In this document: positions 23,053 through 25,994 of the stretch, in pieces | Layout of the letters: each line of letters begins with the position of its first letter | Numbering within the stretch: position 1 is the stretch's first letter | Assembly: GCA_004553485.1 (NCBI GenBank) | Contig: SFLG01000048.1 | Location: 1 to 25,994 of the forward strand | Direction: 5' to 3' | Length of the DNA: 25,994 nt | Source: Bacteroidales bacterium | Lineage (GTDB): Bacteria; Bacteroidota; Bacteroidia; Bacteroidales; Muribaculaceae | Translations under genes and position numbers: made by a program | The notes under the pieces: model-generated | The model's input: only the letters and a program-made list of their open reading frames with translations | Told to the model about the DNA's origin: nothing | Database searches by the model: none

Positions 23053-25788
23053 ATGAATCGGTTTTTACGCTATTCTGTTCTTGCCGCCGTCGCCGTGACA
23101 ATGGCACAGCCCGTATGGGCGCGTCAGCTCAGTGCCGACGAGGCTCTCCAGCGTGCCACCTCGCAGCAGGCCCCCGGCATGCTGAAGGCAAAAGGCACCG
23201 ACATGGCCTCCTTCAACCTCGTTTATCAGGCCACGGCCTCCGCTGTCAAGACCGCCGAACCCATGGTCTACGTCTTTGCCGGCAACGGCGGATTTGTCGT
23301 CACCCCCGCCGATGACCAGTTCCCCGCCATCCTCGGCTACGGCGACAAAAGCGCCGTCAGCGGCGACGCCATCGCGCCCGAGCTGAAGTGGTGGCTGGGC
23401 GAATATGCCCGCGAGATGGAATATTACCTCTCCAACGCCGGCCAGTCTGACCGCCTCAAGGCCTCTGCCACCGACAACAAGAGCGTCATCAGCCCTCTGG
23501 TAAAGACAAAATGGAACCAGGACACGCCCTACAACAATCTCTGCCCTTCGCTCGACCTCACCAATAACGGCCAGACATCGTCCGAGCCCACAGTTACCGG
23601 TTGCGTCGCCACGGCAATGGCACAGATAATGAAATACCACAACTGGCCCGATGTTGGCGTCGGCAGCCACTCCTACGACTGGCAGCGCTACTCCAACTCG
23701 GCCAAGAAAACCCTCAGCTACGACTTCGCCGCCACGCACTTCGACTGGTCGAACATGATCGACGTCTACAACTCCGGCTCGTACACCACGGCACAGGCCA
23801 ACGCCGTTGCCCAGCTGATGTATGCCTGCGGCGTATCGGTTGACATGAATTACAACGCCGCCCGCAACGGCGGCAGCGGCGCCACCAACGTGGATGCCGC
23901 AAACGCCCTGAAGACCTATTTCAAGTACAGCCAGTCGGTACACATCGTCGAGCGCGACATCCTCAGCTATGCCGAATGGGAAAACGCCATCTACGCCGAG
24001 CTCAAAGCCAAGCGCCCCGTGCTCTTAACCGGCTCCAGCGCCGAGGGCGGCCACGCCTTTGTCTGCGACGGCTATGCCGGCGACCGCTACTACCACATCA
24101 ACTGGGGCTGGGGTGGCATTTCCGACGGTAACTTCCTGCTCTGCCGCCTCAACCCCGACGACCAGGGCATCGGCAGCTCGGCCGGCGGCTACAACTCCAA
24201 CCAGACCGCCATCTGCGGCATCCAGCCCGTCGGCAGCGGCAGCGACACCGGCGAGCTCCAGCCCGCCGCAATCGAGTTCTGGTACAACCTGTCGTACTCG
24301 CTCGACAACAACCAATATTACTATACCGCAACCCTCAACAACAACGGCACCACCCGCACCGGCTACTTCATCAACTCCGGCGGAGAGGAATACAAGGGCT
24401 ATTTCGGTACGATCTTTACCGATGTGGAAACCGGTACTACGGTACTTGAAACAAAGACTTACGGCGAACTGTCTCTTAAACCGGGCTACGGCTACACCCG
24501 CTATCGCATTGTATCAGGCCAGGTTCCTGCCGACGGCACATACTATGCATTCCCCGCCTACTGGAAAGGCTCGGATGCCACGGCCCAAAATATGCTGCAT
24601 ACCAACGGCATGGTGGACCGGCTTGTCGTCAAATTCGAGAACGGCGCCATTACCTCTGTCTCGGCTCCGAACATGGCTGAGTTCCTGCCCGACCTCACAG
24701 CCATCTACCTTACAGTTCCCGACAAAATCACCGTCGGCACCGCTGTCACCTTCTCGACAAGCGTCGTCAACAACTCGGACGTAACCGACTACTACGGCGA
24801 CATCAGCTTCTGCTACGCCGCCAAGGGAAGCACCACGCCGCTCGAGAGCAACCCCGTCAGCTTCAACGTCCCCGCCGGCCTGACAATTCCCTATTCGTTC
24901 GCTCACACCTTCACCGGCGTCGCCGCCGGACAATACGAGGCCTGGTTTGTCGACGGCAAGGGTCAGGTCATCTCCAACCGCTATCCCTTCACCATCTCCG
25001 CCGGCTCGTCGGCACTGACCGGCTCATACCGCCTGAAGTCGATTACTCCCGTCAACTTCACCCCCAACGTCAGCACAAAAGTTGACGCGGTAATCAGCAA
25101 CACCAACTCCGACGACACGAATTACTCACAGTTCATCTACACCTACACCGACCGCTCCGACGCGTCCAACGTCGTCACCGTCAACAGCCCGACCAGCGGA
25201 GCCTGGAACCCCTTCCAGGCCAACGTCAACTATAGCGGACTGAATTTCAACGTCACCTTCACCCGCACCGGTATATACGACCTCGTCGTCTCGCGTCGCA
25301 AATACACCTACAGCGGCGGCTACGTTTACGCCACCAACAACTACGAGACTATCAGCACGCCCATCAAGGTCACCGTCGGCAACACCGCCTCCACCGTCAC
25401 CCTGAACCAGACTGCCGTCAAGCTCAAAGTCAACGAGACGCAGAGCCTCACCGCCACCGTGCTCCCCGTCGACGCCCTCGACAAGAGCGTCACCTGGACC
25501 TCGTCCTATCCCGACGTCGTATCGGTGGACAGCAACGGCAAGCTCACCGGCCTCAAGTCGGGCACAGCCAACGTCTACGCCGCCACCTCTAACGGCAAGT
25601 ACTCGGTTTGCGCCGTCACCGTCGCTAACAGAACAGGAGTCGAGGACATCACCGCCGACGCCGACGACACCGTCACCGGCGTCTACAACCTCAGCGGCGT
25701 CCGCATCGCCGACACCCTCGACAACCTTCCCCGCGGCCTCTACATCGTCACCTCCACCTCCGGCAACACCCGCAAGGTCACCCTCTGA
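23053..25788 (+). CDS. secreted C10 family cysteine protease (streptopain-like) with BIG2 domain
   Basis: 911 aa. Signal peptide MNRFLRYSVLAAVAVTMAQP then VWARQ. Residues 25-150 form the inhibitory propeptide of the C10 family (LSADEALQRA, FAGNGGFVVTPADDQFPAILGYG). The catalytic cysteine is C184 in VTGCVATAMAQIMKYHNWP and the catalytic histidine H334 in GGHAFVCDGYAG, with INWGWGG after; the C-to-H distance (150) is like that of SpeB. After the protease come beta-sandwich regions (about 400-770), a BIG2 domain (about 782-856, VTLNQTAVKLKV... WTSSYPDVVSVD), and a tail VYNLSGVRIAD...RGLYIVTSTSGNTRKVTL resembling type IX sorting tails. It is probably exported, self-processed and surface-bound or released. 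Targets are unknown; family members degrade host proteins. It is a single-gene unit with its own promoter and terminator. Confidence 0.93.
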   Translation: MNRFLRYSVLAAVAVTMAQPVWARQLSADEALQRATSQQAPGMLKAKGTDMASFNLVYQATASAVKTAEPMVYVFAGNGGFVVTPADDQFPAILGYGDKSAVSGDAIAPELKWWLGEYAREMEYYLSNAGQSDRLKASATDNKSVISPLVKTKWNQDTPYNNLCPSLDLTNNGQTSSEPTVTGCVATAMAQIMKYHNWPDVGVGSHSYDWQRYSNSAKKTLSYDFAATHFDWSNMIDVYNSGSYTTAQANAVAQLMYACGVSVDMNYNAARNGGSGATNVDAANALKTYFKYSQSVHIVERDILSYAEWENAIYAELKAKRPVLLTGSSAEGGHAFVCDGYAGDRYYHINWGWGGISDGNFLLCRLNPDDQGIGSSAGGYNSNQTAICGIQPVGSGSDTGELQPAAIEFWYNLSYSLDNNQYYYTATLNNNGTTRTGYFINSGGEEYKGYFGTIFTDVETGTTVLETKTYGELSLKPGYGYTRYRIVSGQVPADGTYYAFPAYWKGSDATAQNMLHTNGMVDRLVVKFENGAITSVSAPNMAEFLPDLTAIYLTVPDKITVGTAVTFSTSVVNNSDVTDYYGDISFCYAAKGSTTPLESNPVSFNVPAGLTIPYSFAHTFTGVAAGQYEAWFVDGKGQVISNRYPFTISAGSSALTGSYRLKSITPVNFTPNVSTKVDAVISNTNSDDTNYSQFIYTYTDRSDASNVVTVNSPTSGAWNPFQANVNYSGLNFNVTFTRTGIYDLVVSRRKYTYSGGYVYATNNYETISTPIKVTVGNTASTVTLNQTAVKLKVNETQSLTATVLPVDALDKSVTWTSSYPDVVSVDSNGKLTGLKSGTANVYAATSNGKYSVCAVTVANRTGVEDITADADDTVTGVYNLSGVRIADTLDNLPRGLYIVTSTSGNTRKVTL

Positions 25789-25839
25789 CGCATCCCCCCC
25801 GAATACAAAGCAGATACTCTGAATACAAAATAGACCGAC

Positions 25840-25878
25840 AGGTGCCGGGCCCCCACCCAAGGCCCGGCACCTTTATTT
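25840..25878 (+). terminator. intrinsic terminator of the C10 protease gene
   Basis: AGGTGCCGGGC (25840-25850), loop of 11, and its exact reverse complement (25862-25872), followed by TTATTTT. Just before it GAATACAAA occurs twice (25800 and 25821). Confidence 0.92.
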
Positions 25879-25888
25879 TGCCTCTATC

Positions 25889-25919
25889 TTGGCATTGTTC
25901 CCAAATATTACTACATTTG
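25889..25919 (+). promoter_or_regulatory. strong promoter at the right edge
   Basis: TTG 25889-25891, 20 bases, TACATTTG 25912-25919, the same words and spacing as the protease promoter at 22899. Transcription should start about 25923-25926, at the first bases of the next element. Confidence 0.75.
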
Positions 25920-25921
25920 CG

Positions 25922-25984
25922 GTAAGTCCAAATGCCTTCGGCACCGCGCACCGGCCTGGCGGCCGACCTGCGCTTTTGGATTAC
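25922..25984 (+). ncRNA. possible compact three-way-junction RNA (class not recognised)
   Basis: Starting at the predicted transcription start, an outer helix pairs 22-25 with 81-84 and 27-32 with 75-80 (last two digits of the position, 259xx; one bulged G at 26). Inside are a 4-bp hairpin (33-36 with 40-43, loop TTC) and a longer hairpin (46-50 with 69-73 and 52-56 with 61-65, loop TGGC). All pairs named are Watson-Crick. I could not match it to RNase P, tmRNA, SRP or 6S RNA. The same bases can also be read as a gene start, so this is an alternative, not a firm call. Confidence 0.35.
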
Positions 25985-25994
25985 TCGCGAATAT
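25932..25994 (+). CDS. possible start of a gene cut by the right edge
   Basis: From the ATG at 25932 the frame stays open for 21 codons to the window end, beginning MPSAPRTGLAADLRFW. Codon third positions are fairly G/C-rich. It begins only 6-9 bases after the predicted transcription start, so it would be nearly leaderless, without a ribosome binding site. The product is not recognisable. This competes with the structured RNA reading of the same bases. Confidence 0.3.
   Translation, partial: MPSAPRTGLAADLRFWITREY

Overview
The window looks like chromosomal DNA of a gut Bacteroidales, most likely a Muribaculaceae-type genome. Supporting signs: GC-rich genes with strong C/G preference at third codon positions; several promoters of the Bacteroidetes type (TTG, about 20 nt, TAnnTTTG); families typical of this phylum (DUF4254 next to a GT9 transferase, YfhO, C10 protease, GHL10 hydrolase); and two secreted proteins ending in short tails that resemble type IX secretion sorting tails. 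This taxonomy is inference; there is no rRNA or tRNA gene in the window.

Layout. 1-625: non-coding interspersed repeat (copy A) followed by a 9-bp-period TAGCTANNN array. 642-1694 (-): acyltransferase family 3. 1813-5917 (+): argS, a BI-1 family membrane protein, a strong terminator and a MATE exporter. 5972-9141: a secreted GHL10 glycosidase-like gene split by a frameshift (probably with a small deletion), ending in a TAGCTA array and a perfect terminator. 9374-18376 (+): a long unidirectional block: DUF4254 protein, GT9 transferase, ruvB, polysaccharide flippase, GT4-type glycosyltransferase, YfhO-like giant membrane protein and a small, probably truncated methyltransferase-like protein. 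Most of it reads as surface-glycan building (transferases, flippase, YfhO) with ruvB embedded. 18377-19850: a gene-poor repeat island with a 17-bp perfect hairpin, a reverse-strand remnant of the glycosidase 3' end, two more copies (B inverted, C direct) of the 1-574 repeat, and a 10-unit TAGCTANNN array.

19912-22897 is a compact regulated operon: promoter, a perfect 9+4+9 palindrome over the predicted transcription start, ABC ATPase, permease, YtrA-like GntR regulator, a membrane-anchored 208-aa protein of unknown function, a possible 21-aa single-helix protein, and a terminator. 22899-25878 is a single-gene unit: promoter, C10 (streptopain-like) protease with a BIG2 domain, terminator. The last 100 bases hold another strong promoter followed by either a compact three-way-junction RNA or the first 21 codons of a gene.

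The most interesting signals are the shared 9-bp periodicity of three unrelated intergenic repeat families, the hairpin-bearing repeat family in nested inverted arrangement, the operator palindrome of the ABC/GntR operon with its small terminal ORF, and the structured element at the right edge. I see no CRISPR array, transposase, integrase, rRNA or tRNA, and no clearly new multi-gene defence or biosynthetic system.
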